Source: WHSW01 sp963742205 (GTDB lineage Bacteria > Actinomycetota > Thermoleophilia > Solirubrobacterales > 70-9). From it: 64,000 nt of DNA. This document shows positions 37,643-46,851 of the stretch, in pieces; positions within the stretch are counted from its first letter, which is position 1; every line of letters starts with the position of its first letter. A program made the position numbers and the translations under genes. The stretch is from the NCBI GenBank assembly GCA_963742205.1, contig CAVUKZ010000012.1:62001-126000 (forward strand), given 5' to 3'. Below the pieces are notes generated by a model. The model saw only the letters and a program-made list of their open reading frames with translations. It was not told the origin of the DNA and did no database searches.

Positions 37643-38834
37643 GTGCTCTTCGATCCGGCCGCCCACGAGTCGCTGACCGAGCGGCCGTGGACCGAGGCCG
37701 AGGCGCGCACCGGGATCGCCGCGATCGCCGCGGAGGCCGAGGCTTCGTATCGACGACGACCGGCTGTGGCCCGCGCATCCACTTGACGAGGAGGACGGGC
37801 CGCTCCCGGCGCCGACCACGGTCTATCTCGGGGCCAGCGGCGTGATCTGGGCGCTCGACGACCTCGAGCGCGCGGGAGCGGCCGAGCTCTCGAGGGACTG
37901 GGCCGCGGTCGCCGTCGGCCTGCACGAGCGCTACCTGGCGGCGCCGGACTTCCCCGAGATCACCGGCGGCGCGCCGGTCCCGTCGCTGTTGATGGGCGAG
38001 GCGGGGATCCTGCTGGTCGCCAACCGGCTCGCGCCGGCCGCCTGGCAGGAGGAGCGGCTCCTCGCCTGCGTGCGGGCCAACGCCGCCAACCCGACCTGGG
38101 AGCTGCTGTGGGGCTCGCCGGGAACGATGCTCGCGGCCCAGACGATGCACGAGCGCACCGGCGACGAGCGCTGGGCTCGTGCCTGGGGCGAGTCGGCCGA
38201 CCGGTTGTGGGCCGCGTGGGGCGATCCGGTGTGGGAGCAGGACCTCTACGGCCGGCGCACCCAGTACCTCGGCGCCGGGCACGGCTTCGCCGCCAACGTG
38301 CGGGCGCTCTCACGCGGCGACCTGCTGGACGGCGGCCGCCGAGCCGAGCTCGAGGCGCGGACGATCGCCGTCGCGCACCGGTTCGCCGAGCGCGAGGGCG
38401 AGCTCGCGCAGTGGCCCCCATTGGCAGGCGAGGCGATCGCCGGCGCGATCCGCACCCAGTGGTGCCACGGCGCCCCCGGCATCGTGACCTCGCTGGCGAC
38501 GGTCGCCCCGGCCGACGCGGGGCTCACGGAGCTGCTGGTGGCCGGCGGCGAGCTCACCTGGCGTGCGGGGCCGCTGGTCAAGGGACCGGGGCTCTGCCAC
38601 GGCACGGCGGGCAACGGCTACGCGTTCCTGAAGCTGTTCGAGCGCACCGGCGACGAGCTGTGGCTCGAGCGCGCGCGGGCGTTCGCGATGCACGCGACCG
38701 AGCAGGTCGAGCGCTTCCGGGGCGAGTACGGCCGCGGGCGCTTCAGCCTCTGGACCGGCGACCTCGGCGTCGCCGTCTTCCTCAACGCGTGCCTGACGGC
38801 GACGGCCGCGATGCCCACGCTCGACGGCGACTGA
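37643..38834 (+). pseudogene. LanC-like (lanthionine synthetase C-like) zinc protein, one frameshift
   Basis: A GTG at 37643 starts VLFDPAAHESLTERPWTEAE. A one-base change near 37747 is needed before IDDDRLWPAHPLDEEDGP and the long frame beginning GVIWALDDLERAG to 38834. The toroidal alpha/alpha repeat is evident (GEAGILLVANRL, WGSPGTMLAAQTM, GAGHGFAANVRAL). The zinc ligands are kept in TQWCHGAPGI and GLCHGTAGNGYAFL. LanC enzymes cyclise lanthipeptides, and LanC-like proteins act in glutathione- or phosphopeptide-related chemistry. No precursor or dehydratase gene is near, so the role is open. Confidence 0.82.
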
Positions 38835-38847
38835 GCCCACCCGAGGA

Positions 38848-39276
38848 TCAGGCGCTGCCCGTGGGGCGGGTCGTGATCGCGACCGCGCCGGCGCCCAGCA
38901 ACAGGATCGATCCCGCGAGGGCCACGTACATGCCCGTCTCGTGCGCCGCCTGCACTCCGGAGCCGCCCTGGTCGGCCAGCGCGATCGTCGGCGTGTCGGT
39001 GGCGAACACCACCAGCACCACGGCGATCGCCGAGAGGCCGAGCGGCACGAGGAGGCCGAAGCGCCGGACGATGAGGAAGTAGATCGTCGTCAGGGCGAAG
39101 ACGAGCAGCAGGGCGTCGCTGGTCTCGAGCGCGTCCCAGCCCGTGAGCGCCAGTGAGACGTCGCCGCCCGGAGAGGTGAGCTCGTACCAGTTGATGAACA
39201 GGCTCGCGACGAGGAGGGCCGCGGCCAGCAGGGCCATGCCGACGACCACTCCGACAAGCGTCGGCCGTTCGCGCAT
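38848..39276 (-). CDS. four-helix membrane protein, unknown function
   Basis: ATG 39276 gives 142 residues with helices at about 8-28, 55-75, 80-98 and 115-133. A conserved-looking extracellular patch (NWYELTSPGGDVSLALTGWD) follows helix 1. The open frame extends upstream to 39945, but that part is the antisense of the PAP2 gene, so the shorter start is chosen. The family is unknown. It is convergent with the LanC-like gene and divergent from PAP2. Confidence 0.6.
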   Translation of the reverse strand: MRERPTLVGVVVGMALLAAALLVASLFINWYELTSPGGDVSLALTGWDALETSDALLLVFALTTIYFLIVRRFGLLVPLGLSAIAVVLVVFATDTPTIALADQGGSGVQAAHETGMYVALAGSILLLGAGAVAITTRPTGSA

Positions 39277-39360
39277 GTCCGTGACTTTAAAGCGGCTGGG
39301 GGCGTGAACGGCCGTGGCGATCGCCACCGGCCGCGGCACGGGTCGTAGGATCGCCACCCG

Positions 39361-39939
39361 TTGTCCGAATCGCTCCCAGACACCGAGCCGGCGCCCGAGG
39401 CAATCCGCGAAGGCTGGCTCGCCGACCTCGAGCGCGTGGACCTCGCTGTCTACGCCGCGATCGCCCGCACGCCCACCCCTCGCCTCGACCGCGCGATGGG
39501 CACCCTCTCCCGAGCCGCTGACCATTCGAAGATCTCGATCGGGCTCGCGGGCACGATGGCGTTGCTCGGGGGCCGTCGCGGTCGCCGCGCCGCGCGCTCC
39601 GGGCTCGTCTCCATCGCGGTGACGGCCGCGGTCATCAACGGCCCGCTGAAGCTCGGCGCGCACCGCACGCGTCCGGACCGGCTGGCCAACGAGGTGCCGG
39701 TAGCCCGGCACGTCCCGATGCCGGTCACGCGGTCGTTTCCGTCCGGTCACTCCGCCGCGGCCTTCGCGTTCGCGGCGGGGGTCGGCGAGGTGTTGCCGGG
39801 CGCGGCGGGACCGCTCCGCGGGCTGGCCGCGGCGGTCGCCTACTCGCGGGTCCACACCGGCGTGCATTACCCGGGCGACGTCCTGATCGGGGGCATGGTC
39901 GGCACGACGATCGCCGAGCTCGTCGCCCGCGTGCTCTGA
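39361..39939 (+). CDS. PAP2-family phosphatase
   Basis: TTG 39361 gives 192 residues. The three PAP2 motifs are present: KLGAHRTRP, PSGHSA (in TRSFPSGHSAAAFAFAAG) and SRVHTGVHYPGD, with the nucleophilic and acid His residues. Helices flank them. The family removes phosphate from lipid phosphates such as phosphatidate or undecaprenyl pyrophosphate at the membrane. The exact substrate is unknown. Confidence 0.88.
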   Translation: MSESLPDTEPAPEAIREGWLADLERVDLAVYAAIARTPTPRLDRAMGTLSRAADHSKISIGLAGTMALLGGRRGRRAARSGLVSIAVTAAVINGPLKLGAHRTRPDRLANEVPVARHVPMPVTRSFPSGHSAAAFAFAAGVGEVLPGAAGPLRGLAAAVAYSRVHTGVHYPGDVLIGGMVGTTIAELVARVL

Positions 39940-40039
39940 GCGCACATCGCGCCGAGCATCTCCGATCGCAGGAGACCCGCCCGGGGTGTCGAATTAGGCC
40001 GCCGAGAAACCGCTCGGAGCTCGTTGGAAGGAGCTAACG

Positions 40040-40444
40040 ATGGAGTCAGGCGCGAGGTCGCGGAAGAGTGATTCGGGGTGGGCGGCGTTCGCCGGCGTCA
40101 TGATGTTCATCGTCGGTTCGCTCGACGCCCTCTGGGGCCTCGGCGGAATCCTCAATGACAATGTGGTCGTCGTCGGCGGCCATGGAGCGATCGTCGCTGA
40201 CATCACGACCTGGGGCTGGGTGCACCTGATCCTCGGCATCCTCGTCGCCCTGACGGGACTCGGGCTGCTGATGGGCAACGAGGCCGCCCGGTGGCTGGGC
40301 ATCTTCTTCGTCGGCGTGAACGCGATCTCGCAGATCGTCTGGTTCCCAGCGGCGCCCCTGTGGGCGTTCCTGCTGATCGTCCTCGACGTGATCATCCTCT
40401 ACCAGCTGACCGCCCGCTGGGGCAATCAAGCGGCCTGGGACTGA
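40040..40444 (+). CDS. DUF7144-like four-helix membrane protein (paralogue of 22473-22877)
   Basis: ATG 40040 follows GGAAGGAGC. The 134-residue product has four helices and shares with the other copy the start GWAAFAGVMMFIVGSLDALWG, the DITTWGWVHLILGILVAL segment and the final FLLIVLDVIILYQL helix. The two copies are the same length. No function is known. Confidence 0.75.
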   Translation: MESGARSRKSDSGWAAFAGVMMFIVGSLDALWGLGGILNDNVVVVGGHGAIVADITTWGWVHLILGILVALTGLGLLMGNEAARWLGIFFVGVNAISQIVWFPAAPLWAFLLIVLDVIILYQLTARWGNQAAWD

Positions 40445-40498
40445 CGGAGGCTGCGCTCCGGCTGCCGGGGCCGGGGCTAACGCCTAGCCCCGGCGTCG

Positions 40499-41094
40499 TC
40501 ACTTTCGGACCCGGTAGGAGATGAACGTCGCCAGCGGCGACTGGCGCAGGCCGATGTGCTCGAGGTCGATCGACTGCTCGAAGCCGTCGAAGAGCCCCTT
40601 GCCCTCGCCGAGCACGACCGGCGCGACCACGATTATCAGCTCGTCGACGATCCCCGCCGCGAGCGCCTGGCGGATCACGTCGGCCCCGCCCATCACGCTG
40701 ACGTCCCGGTCGCCGGCGGCCTCGACCGCGCGGCGGACCGCATCCTCGACCCCGTCCACGAACGTGAACTCGCCGGTGTCCGGCTCCTCCTCGGGCCGGT
40801 GGGTGACGATGAACATCGGGACTCCAAACGGGTTCTCGTCGCCCCAATGCCGTGCGGCCTCGTAGGTGAAGCGGCCGCCCACGACCGCCCCGGCCCGGCT
40901 CATCCCCTCCTGCAGGAACGGCGGCGTCCTCGCCGGTCGCCTCGCCGCGCGGGTCCTCGTAGGTCCACGGGCCGCCGAACACCCAGTAGTGAAGGCGCTC
41001 GCCACCCTCGCCGAGGCCCTTCCCGGGGCCGTCGTTCGGACCCGGCCACGTATCCGTCGACCGACGTCGTGATCGTCGCAACTACCTTCGTCAT
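40499..41094 (-). pseudogene. dihydrofolate-reductase-like (RibD C-terminal) protein, two frame changes
   Basis: ATG 41094 begins TKVVATITTSVDGYVAG, the usual start of this NADPH-reductase family. Frame changes near 41045 and 40912 are needed to join GPNDGPGKGLGEGGERLHYW and WTYEDPRGEATGEDAAF to the intact second half. That half has GAVVGGRFTYEAARHWGDE, PMFIVTHRPEEE, SVMGGADVIRQALAAGIVDE and APVVLGEGKGLFDG. About 198 residues after repair. Such proteins occur widely outside riboflavin operons with unknown substrates. The tmRNA gene follows upstream on the same strand. Confidence 0.8.
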
Positions 41095-41170
41095 CTGATT
41101 CAGCTCCCGGGTCGTAGTGGTCGTCGATTGAGACCGGTCGCGCCGCGGAAATTCATCGCCCGCGCCGACA

Positions 41171-41208
41171 AAGCAAACCGCCCCCCGGAGTGTCTCCGGA
41201 GGGCGGTG
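41171..41208 (-). terminator. rho-independent terminator of tmRNA
   Basis: Just past the tmRNA 3' end the minus strand reads ACCGCCCTCCGGAG, a 3-base loop, then CTCCGGGGGGCGGT and TTTGCTTT. The long stem with a T-rich tail is a classic intrinsic terminator. Confidence 0.85.
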
Positions 41209-41213
41209 GTCAG

Positions 41214-41585
41214 TGGAGGCGGTCGGAATTGCCCCCACGTCCGCGGAACCTGCCGCGATGCGTCTACGAGTGTTCCCGTCGGAGTCTGATCTCGGCCTCC
41301 GGCTTGGTCAATCCGCGGGACACGTTGCCGGTGCCATGCCCTCCTGATGGTGTCCCCGCCCGATCGAGGGTGCTACCGGGTGGGTGAGCCCGCTGCTGAA
41401 GCCGCTGACCCGGGACGCGGGCTTCCCGGAGCGACTCCCTCAAACCGCTAGTTAGGCGGCGAGGGCGAACTCGTGATCGGAGTCCGCATTTGATTGGTTC
41501 CCGGGAGTTTTTTACGAGGCCAACCCGGGATCCTCGACTCGCAACACCGAGACGAACGATTCCACGTCGAATCTGGTTCGCCCCC
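41214..41585 (-). ncRNA. ssrA: transfer-messenger RNA (tmRNA)
   Basis: The 5' end GGGGGCG (41585) pairs with the 3' end CGCCTCC (one G-U), making a 7-bp acceptor stem. It is followed by the tmRNA hallmark AACCAGATTCGAC. CCA is not encoded: the discriminator A is followed by CTG. The tag frame reads (S)NADSDHEFALAA-stop, with the TAA at 41454-41452. The LAA tail is the usual ClpXP degron. The codon before Asn is TCA rather than the common Ala codon, so the exact resume codon is uncertain. The T-arm loop GGCAATT differs from TTCRATT. A TATCCT box about 13 bases upstream is a plausible -10 element. Length is 372 bases. Confidence 0.95.
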
Positions 41586-41623
41586 GTGCCCTAAGGATAG
41601 CCCGCGCTCGCCAGCGAACGCGA

Positions 41624-41653
41624 ACGGCCCGGGGCCATCGAGCCCCGGGCCGT
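41624..41653. terminator. strong hairpin between RTX gene and ssrA
   Basis: ACGGCCCGGGGC and GCCCCGGGCCGT form a perfect 12-bp stem with a 6-base loop, 22 bases past the RTX stop. It has no U-tract. It probably ends the RTX transcript before the ssrA promoter. Confidence 0.65.
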
Positions 41654-41675
41654 CGCGTCAAGCACGCCGCGCGGC

Positions 41676-43469
41676 CTACGGGAAGTTCAGCCGCTCGTCG
41701 AACGTGTCGAACTGGCCGGTGTCGTTGACCCCGTCGCCCGCGCCGCCGTCGACGTGGTCGAAGAAGCCGTCCTTCATCAGGAACCGGTCGGTGCCGGCGA
41801 ACCCGAAGGCACGGTCCTCGCCCTCGCCGCCGGTGAACTCGTCGTTGCCGTTGCCGCCGTCGAGGTAGTCCTCGCCGGGGCCGGACTTGATCGTGTCGTT
41901 GCCGTTCCCGCCGTAGACCTCGTTGTCGGCACCGACCGCGTTCGCCGCCGCGGTGGCGATGTTGAGCGTGTCGTTGCCGACGCCGAGGTCAAAGCGCTCG
42001 ATGTCGACGCGGATGTTGTCGTTCTCGCCCACCTCGCCGTCGTCGGCCTGGTTGTCGAGGTCGATCGTCAGGTCGGCGTTGCGGCTGCCGAGGTAGAGCC
42101 GGTCGAAGCCGGGCCCTCCGACCCACGAGTCGCTGCCCGTGGCCGCCGTGCCGCCGCCGTCCAGGTAGTCGTCGCCGTCGCCGGCGTCGACCGTGTCGTT
42201 GTCGGCGCCCGGGTAGAGCTGGTCGACGCCGTCCCCGGCCTTGAGCGTGTCGAGGCCCGCGCCGGAGTCGAGGAGGTCGTCCTCGTCGCCCCCGTCGAGC
42301 GTGTCGTTGCCAACCGCGCCGTAGAGCGAATCGTCGGCATCGCCGCCGTAGAGCGAGTCGTTGCCGTTGTTGCCCTCGAACTGGTGGGTGAGCAGCCGCG
42401 CGGAGCGGAAGCGCGCGTCGACCAGGTCGTTGCCGGTCCCGGTCCGCACGCCCTCGACGTCGTGCTCGACGTTGTCGCCCTCCTCGGCGGTGCCGTCGGC
42501 TCCCACGTCGCCGCCGTCGTTGGCGAGGTCGTCGAGCTTGACGATCACGTTCTGGGTCCGCGCGGTCAGATACAGCGTGTCGAAGTCCGGGCCGCCGGAG
42601 ATGTCGTCGGCCCCGTCCAGCGTCGCGAGACCCCCGTTGAAGCCGATCGTGTCGGCGTCGGGCCCGCCGTTGATGACGTCGTCGCCGAGGTTGCCGTCGA
42701 CGGTGTCGCCGCCATCGTTGCCGAGCACCTCGTCGTTGCCGGGGCCGCCGGCGAGGGTGTCCCCGCCGAGGCCGCCGCGGAGCACGTCGCCGGGCGTCGA
42801 GGCGGTGGAGTCGTCGGCGCCGCCGTTGATCGTGTCGCTCGCGCGGCCGCCGGTGAGCGTGTCACTGCCGTTGCCGCCATCGATGTCGGCGAACCGCGCG
42901 AATGGCTCGCCGCTCCCGCCGCCACCGCCGACCGAAAGCGTGTCGGCGCCGTCGTTGCCGTCGAGCTCGACCTGGTCGAGGCCGGAGAAGGTCAGGTCGA
43001 TGTCCTTGTCTGTGTTGAGCCGCGCCCCGGCGCTGCCGAACACGGCCGTGTCGGCGCCGGAGCTGCCGACCACCGCGATCTCCTCGCTCGAGCCCGAGCG
43101 CAGGTCGGCGTTGATCTCGATCTCCGAGATCGCACCGGTTCCGGTCTCCGCGGTCTTGCCGGGCGCCAGCGGGCCGCCGGTCAGATCGACGGAGACGCGC
43201 TGGCCGCTGTGGGTGCTGCCGGCGACGTCGATCAGATCGGTGTTCGTCACCGTGGCCGTGCCGCAGTTGACGCCGTTGACCTGGATCGCGGCGCCGGCGC
43301 GACCGAGGCTGGCCGAGTCGCTGGTGTTGTTCATCGTCACGCTCACGGTCGCCGTGGCCGGCGTGAACGTGCACGCGACCGCCGCGCCCGCGGCGGCCGG
43401 AATCGCGGCGATCGCCGCCGCCGCGGCGACGAACGTGGACAGCATCAACCCGAGCCTGCGCTCGATCAT
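41676..43469 (-). CDS. secreted RTX-type calcium-binding repeat protein
   Basis: ATG 43469 follows GGAGGGAT and gives 597 residues. A signal peptide (residues ~1-30, ending AAAGAA) precedes a beta-sandwich-like region (~30-190). Many RTX/haemolysin-type nonapeptides follow, such as GGNGSDTLTGG, GGPGNDEVLGNDGGD, GGDADDSLYG, GGDEDDLLDSG and GGNGNDEFTGGEGED. These form Ca2+-binding parallel beta-rolls. No enzymatic domain is visible, and no type I secretion genes are near, so export is probably by Sec. A role in the cell surface or matrix is plausible. Confidence 0.88.
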   Translation of the reverse strand: MIERRLGLMLSTFVAAAAAIAAIPAAAGAAVACTFTPATATVSVTMNNTSDSASLGRAGAAIQVNGVNCGTATVTNTDLIDVAGSTHSGQRVSVDLTGGPLAPGKTAETGTGAISEIEINADLRSGSSEEIAVVGSSGADTAVFGSAGARLNTDKDIDLTFSGLDQVELDGNDGADTLSVGGGGGSGEPFARFADIDGGNGSDTLTGGRASDTINGGADDSTASTPGDVLRGGLGGDTLAGGPGNDEVLGNDGGDTVDGNLGDDVINGGPDADTIGFNGGLATLDGADDISGGPDFDTLYLTARTQNVIVKLDDLANDGGDVGADGTAEEGDNVEHDVEGVRTGTGNDLVDARFRSARLLTHQFEGNNGNDSLYGGDADDSLYGAVGNDTLDGGDEDDLLDSGAGLDTLKAGDGVDQLYPGADNDTVDAGDGDDYLDGGGTAATGSDSWVGGPGFDRLYLGSRNADLTIDLDNQADDGEVGENDNIRVDIERFDLGVGNDTLNIATAAANAVGADNEVYGGNGNDTIKSGPGEDYLDGGNGNDEFTGGEGEDRAFGFAGTDRFLMKDGFFDHVDGGAGDGVNDTGQFDTFDERLNFP

Positions 43470-43638
43470 CAAAATCCCTCCGGTGGTGTCGTGGTGTTTG
43501 AACTCCGCCTCGGCCTCGCCACCCCCGGCTATGACCTCAGCGCGGCAAACGTAACCCGCGGTCGGAGACCATGTCAAGGCGCAGGTGCCCGCGTGTGGGC
43601 GATGTCACGCTGGCCTGCGCACCTGACAACATTCGCGC

Positions 43639-43986
43639 GTGGCCAGGCGCAAGCAGCGGGGCCGGCGGGAGCCGGCGACGACCTACGACTACACCGATGC
43701 CGAGGGCAACGTGCTCACGCTGCGCGGCGAGCTCAGCGGTCGCACGATCGCCAAGCTCGGCGAGCCCCCGTCGCGGGCGGCGGCCTCAGCCGAGGACGCG
43801 TGGCATCGGCGCATGGAGATGCTGTTCGAGCACCTGGCGGTTCGCTGGGTGATCGCCGGCCTGCCGCTGGACGACCAGAAGATGCTGTTGGGGCGCTACC
43901 GGATGGCGGACGCCGACACCCAGACGTGGGTCCGGCGGACGATCGCCGAGCACCTCGAGCGCCACATCCCCGAGCTCGCCGAATGA
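43639..43986 (+). CDS. hypothetical protein, 115 residues
   Basis: GTG 43639 starts a basic N-terminus (ARRKQRGRREPATTYDY), then a short beta-rich part (DAEGNVLTLRGELSGRTIAKL) and an alpha-helical C-terminal half (WHRRMEMLFEHLAVRWVIAG ... TIAEHLERHIPELAE). It has no recognised domain. The stop overlaps the M20 peptidase start by 4 bases, so it is likely co-translated with it. Confidence 0.65.
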   Translation: MARRKQRGRREPATTYDYTDAEGNVLTLRGELSGRTIAKLGEPPSRAAASAEDAWHRRMEMLFEHLAVRWVIAGLPLDDQKMLLGRYRMADADTQTWVRRTIAEHLERHIPELAE

Positions 43987-45141
43987 ACGGCGGGGCATCG
44001 CTCGGGCCGGCGTGGGTCGCCGAGCGTGGGGAGCTGATCGCCGCTCACTTCGAGCGCGAGCTCGAGGCCCTGGTCGCCGTCTCGACCCCGTCCGGGGACG
44101 TTGCGGCGGCCGAGGAGATCTGCGCCCTGATGCTGGCGCTGCTGCCCGACGAGGCGACGGTGGAGCGCCCTCCCTGCTCGACGCCAGGGTTCGCGCCCGA
44201 TCTGCTCGCGACGCTCACGGGAACCGGCACCCGCCGCCTCCTGCTCCTCGGCCATCTCGACACCGTCGTCGCCCACGATGAGCACCGGCCGCTCGAGCGC
44301 ACGCCGGAGCAGCTGATCGGCTCGGGCTCGGTCGACATGAAGGGTGGGATCGCGTTGGCCCTCGGGGTGATGCGCGCGCTGGCGCAGGTCCCGGACAGCT
44401 TCGCCGAGCTGGCGCTTCTTGCCGTGGTCGACGAGGAGTGGCGGACCGGCGGCTTCGGGCACACGGACCACTTCGCCGGCTACGACGCCTGCCTGTGCTT
44501 CGAGGCCGGCCAGCTCGGCCCCGGCGGGGAGGAGGCGGTGGTCGCAAAGCGCAAGGCGGCCGCCACGCTCCGGGTGCTCGCGCGCGGGGTTGCCGCGCAT
44601 TCGGGCTCGGCGCCGGAAAAGGGTCGCAACGCCCTGCTCGCGCTGGGCGAGGCGGCCCGGCTGGTCGCCGCCGGCTCCGACCCGGCCGGACCCGACCGGC
44701 TGACGGCGACGCCCACCGTGATCCGCGCCGGCGACGCGTTCAACGTCGTGCCCGCCGCGGGCGAGCTGGTCTGCGACCTGCGCGGCGGAGCGGCTGCAGG
44801 CGCTGGAGGCCGTGCGCGACCTGGTGCCCCCGAGCGTCGACGGGGTCGAGCTCGATGCGACGCTCGTCCGGCGGTGGCCCGGGATGGACTCGCGCGAGGT
44901 CGCCGCGGAGCGGCTCGTCGAGCCGGCGCTGCGCCTGCTCTCCGGGCCGCTGACCGTCGGCGCCCGCGGCGGCGCCAGCGACGCCAGCCACCTGGCCGGG
45001 ATGATCGAGCTCACCGTCGACGGGCTCGGGCCGCGCGGCGGGCACGCCCACCACCCGGACGAGTTCGTCGCCGTCGACTCGGTTCGCCCGCGGGCCGAGA
45101 TCGCACTCGCGGTCGCCATCGCGGCGCTCGGCGCGGCCTAA
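43983..45141 (+). pseudogene. M20-family metallopeptidase (carboxypeptidase G2-like), one frameshift
   Basis: ATG 43983 starts a protein with all M20 metal ligands: GHLDTVV, GSVDMKGG (bridging Asp), VVDEEW (catalytic Glu), CFEAG and, in the C-terminal part, GGASDASHLAG and HHPDEFV. The frame breaks near 44788, where GCGCGGCGG appears to carry one extra G compared with a readable GCGCGCGG. It resumes to 45141. The repaired length is about 386 residues. The family cleaves C-terminal residues from acyl-amino acids or small peptides; the substrate is unknown. Confidence 0.88.
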
Positions 45142-45175
45142 TCTGACAACACGCTCTGCCATAATTTCCCGGGCG

Positions 45176-46081
45176 ATGAGCCAGGAATCGCGGATCGTGG
45201 GCGACGGATATTTCCCCGAGGGCGGCTCGGTACTGCGCATGGTCCACGCCGAGCGGGTCGTCGGGCTCAACTACGGCCAGCGCGCGCTGATGCTCGGCGC
45301 CGCCCACCCGGTCAACTTCGTCGGGACCCAGGCCAACACCCGCTCGGGCAACCGGCCGTTCCTGCGGCTCGCGCACACCGCGAAGGCGTTCGAGACGATC
45401 TTCTTCGGCACCCGCGCCGAGGCCGACCGGGTCCTGGCCTTCGTCGAGCGCATGCACAGCCGGGTTGCCGGCGAGCTCGACGCCGACGCCGGGCCGTGGC
45501 CCGCCGGGACCGGCTACACGGCCTTCGATCCCGAGCTCATGCTGTGGACGGTCGCCGTGATCGCCGACTCGGCGGAGACCTTTTTCGAGCTCCTGGTCCG
45601 GCGGCTGACCCCGGACGAGAAGGACGCGCTCTGGGCCGACTACGTGCGCTTCGGCGAGCTCTTCGGCATGCCTCGCGCGGTGGCGCCCCCGACCTACGCC
45701 GGGTTCCGCGACTACTGGGAGGCGATGTGGACCGGCGGCGAGCTGCACCTCACCGACGAGGCGCGGGCGGTCGCCCTCGCGGTCGCGTTCAGGATCCCGA
45801 TGCCGCGCCACATGCACCCCTCGCGCGAGGTTCACAACCTCGTGCTCGCGGGCACGCTGCCGGACCGCGTGAAGCGCATGTTCGGCGTCCGCTGGAGCCG
45901 CCTGCACGAGGCGGCCTACCGCTCGGTGGTCGCCGGGATCCGCGCCGGGCGCCCGCTCGCCCCGGAGCGGGTGCGCCGTGGGCCCAACACGTCGTCGTTC
46001 GACCTCGTCTCCCGCACCGAGCGCTCGCTCGTCGCGGGCGGCCGGGCGACGCTGCCGTCGCAGGTCGCGTCGGTCGGCTAG
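45176..46081 (+). CDS. MpaB-like (DUF2236) oxygenase-family protein
   Basis: ATG 45176 starts a 301-residue protein matching DUF2236/MpaB. Blocks are VLRMVHAERVVGLNYGQRAL, HTAKAFETIFFGTRAEADR, MLWTVAVIADSAETFFEL, and H residues in RHMHPSREVHNL near the C-terminus. Relatives include latex-clearing protein and mycophenolate-pathway oxygenases that bind haem, but many members are uncharacterised. No rubber- or terpene-degradation genes lie nearby. The gene begins 35 bases past the M20 peptidase stop. Confidence 0.85.
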   Translation: MSQESRIVGDGYFPEGGSVLRMVHAERVVGLNYGQRALMLGAAHPVNFVGTQANTRSGNRPFLRLAHTAKAFETIFFGTRAEADRVLAFVERMHSRVAGELDADAGPWPAGTGYTAFDPELMLWTVAVIADSAETFFELLVRRLTPDEKDALWADYVRFGELFGMPRAVAPPTYAGFRDYWEAMWTGGELHLTDEARAVALAVAFRIPMPRHMHPSREVHNLVLAGTLPDRVKRMFGVRWSRLHEAAYRSVVAGIRAGRPLAPERVRRGPNTSSFDLVSRTERSLVAGGRATLPSQVASVG

Positions 46082-46085
46082 CCGC

Positions 46086-46784
46086 CTAGGAGGCCGCGCC
46101 GGGGTCGAGGGTCCGCGCCGTCTCGGAGCGCGGCACCTCGCGCTGGTCCGGGTCGGTGCCGAGCACGCGGTCGGCGACCGTGTTGGTGATCCCGTGCCAG
46201 TAATGCTCGTTCTTGAAGTGGTGCAGGCGGTGGTTGCGCCAGATCCGCCGGTACGCGCGCGAGCGCGGCCGGTAGGCGGTGTGGATCAGGTAGTGCGTCC
46301 ATTCGTAGATCCCGACCAGCGCGTAGCCGGCGATCGCGGCGCTCACCAGCGGCCCGATCGGGACCGTGCCGGCGATCAGCCCGACGACGACGCCGAGCAG
46401 GACGACCACCAACGGCACGGCCAGCAGCAGTAGCTCGGCGAGCTCCTTGGGGCTCAGCAGGAGCGTGAAGAGGTTGTTGGGATGTCGGTGGTGGTAGCGA
46501 TGGTCGCGCGTGGTCGGCAGCTCGAAGCGGCGGCCGCGAATCGCGATCGGCTTCGCGTGCAGCAGATACACGTGGATCGCCCACTCGCCGAACGGATAGA
46601 TGACGAGCATCGCCGCGACCGCGACCGCGTCGCGCCAGGTGAGCGGCTCGTCGATCAGCACCCGCACGGCGACGAGCGCCAGCACGGCACCGGCGATCAT
46701 CCACGGCGAGTGCCGGCGGGCGAACTCGCGCGCCGCATCGCCCAGCGTCTTGATCTCGGGCCCCCACCGGGCTCGATCGGCCAT
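46086..46784 (-). CDS. fatty-acid hydroxylase/sterol desaturase-superfamily membrane protein
   Basis: ATG 46784 gives 232 residues with four main helices. The di-iron His clusters are in the usual order: FGEWAIHVYLLH, DHRYHHRHPNNLF, YEWTHYLIHTAY and NHRLHHFKNEHYWHG. The layout fits the non-haem di-iron hydroxylase superfamily, acting on lipids at the cytosolic membrane face. The substrate cannot be told. It is convergent with the MpaB-like gene. Confidence 0.88.
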   Translation of the reverse strand: MADRARWGPEIKTLGDAAREFARRHSPWMIAGAVLALVAVRVLIDEPLTWRDAVAVAAMLVIYPFGEWAIHVYLLHAKPIAIRGRRFELPTTRDHRYHHRHPNNLFTLLLSPKELAELLLLAVPLVVVLLGVVVGLIAGTVPIGPLVSAAIAGYALVGIYEWTHYLIHTAYRPRSRAYRRIWRNHRLHHFKNEHYWHGITNTVADRVLGTDPDQREVPRSETARTLDPGAAS

Positions 46785-46851
46785 GTCCGCGAAACATACG
46801 CCGCCGCGACGCCCGCAGGCGCAGCCGAGGACGTGGCGCGCTTCCTGTCGT

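Noticed and set aside
41676..43469. Tandem DNA repeat or CRISPR-like array.
   Set aside because: The periodicity is the RTX nonapeptide coding pattern, with varied spacing and no identical spacers or repeats.
41754..45146. 1130-residue + strand frame across the RTX gene.
   Set aside because: It is the complement of the RTX repeats (Val/Ala/Asp-rich) and then passes into the real small gene and the M20 gene, whose own frames are the coding ones.
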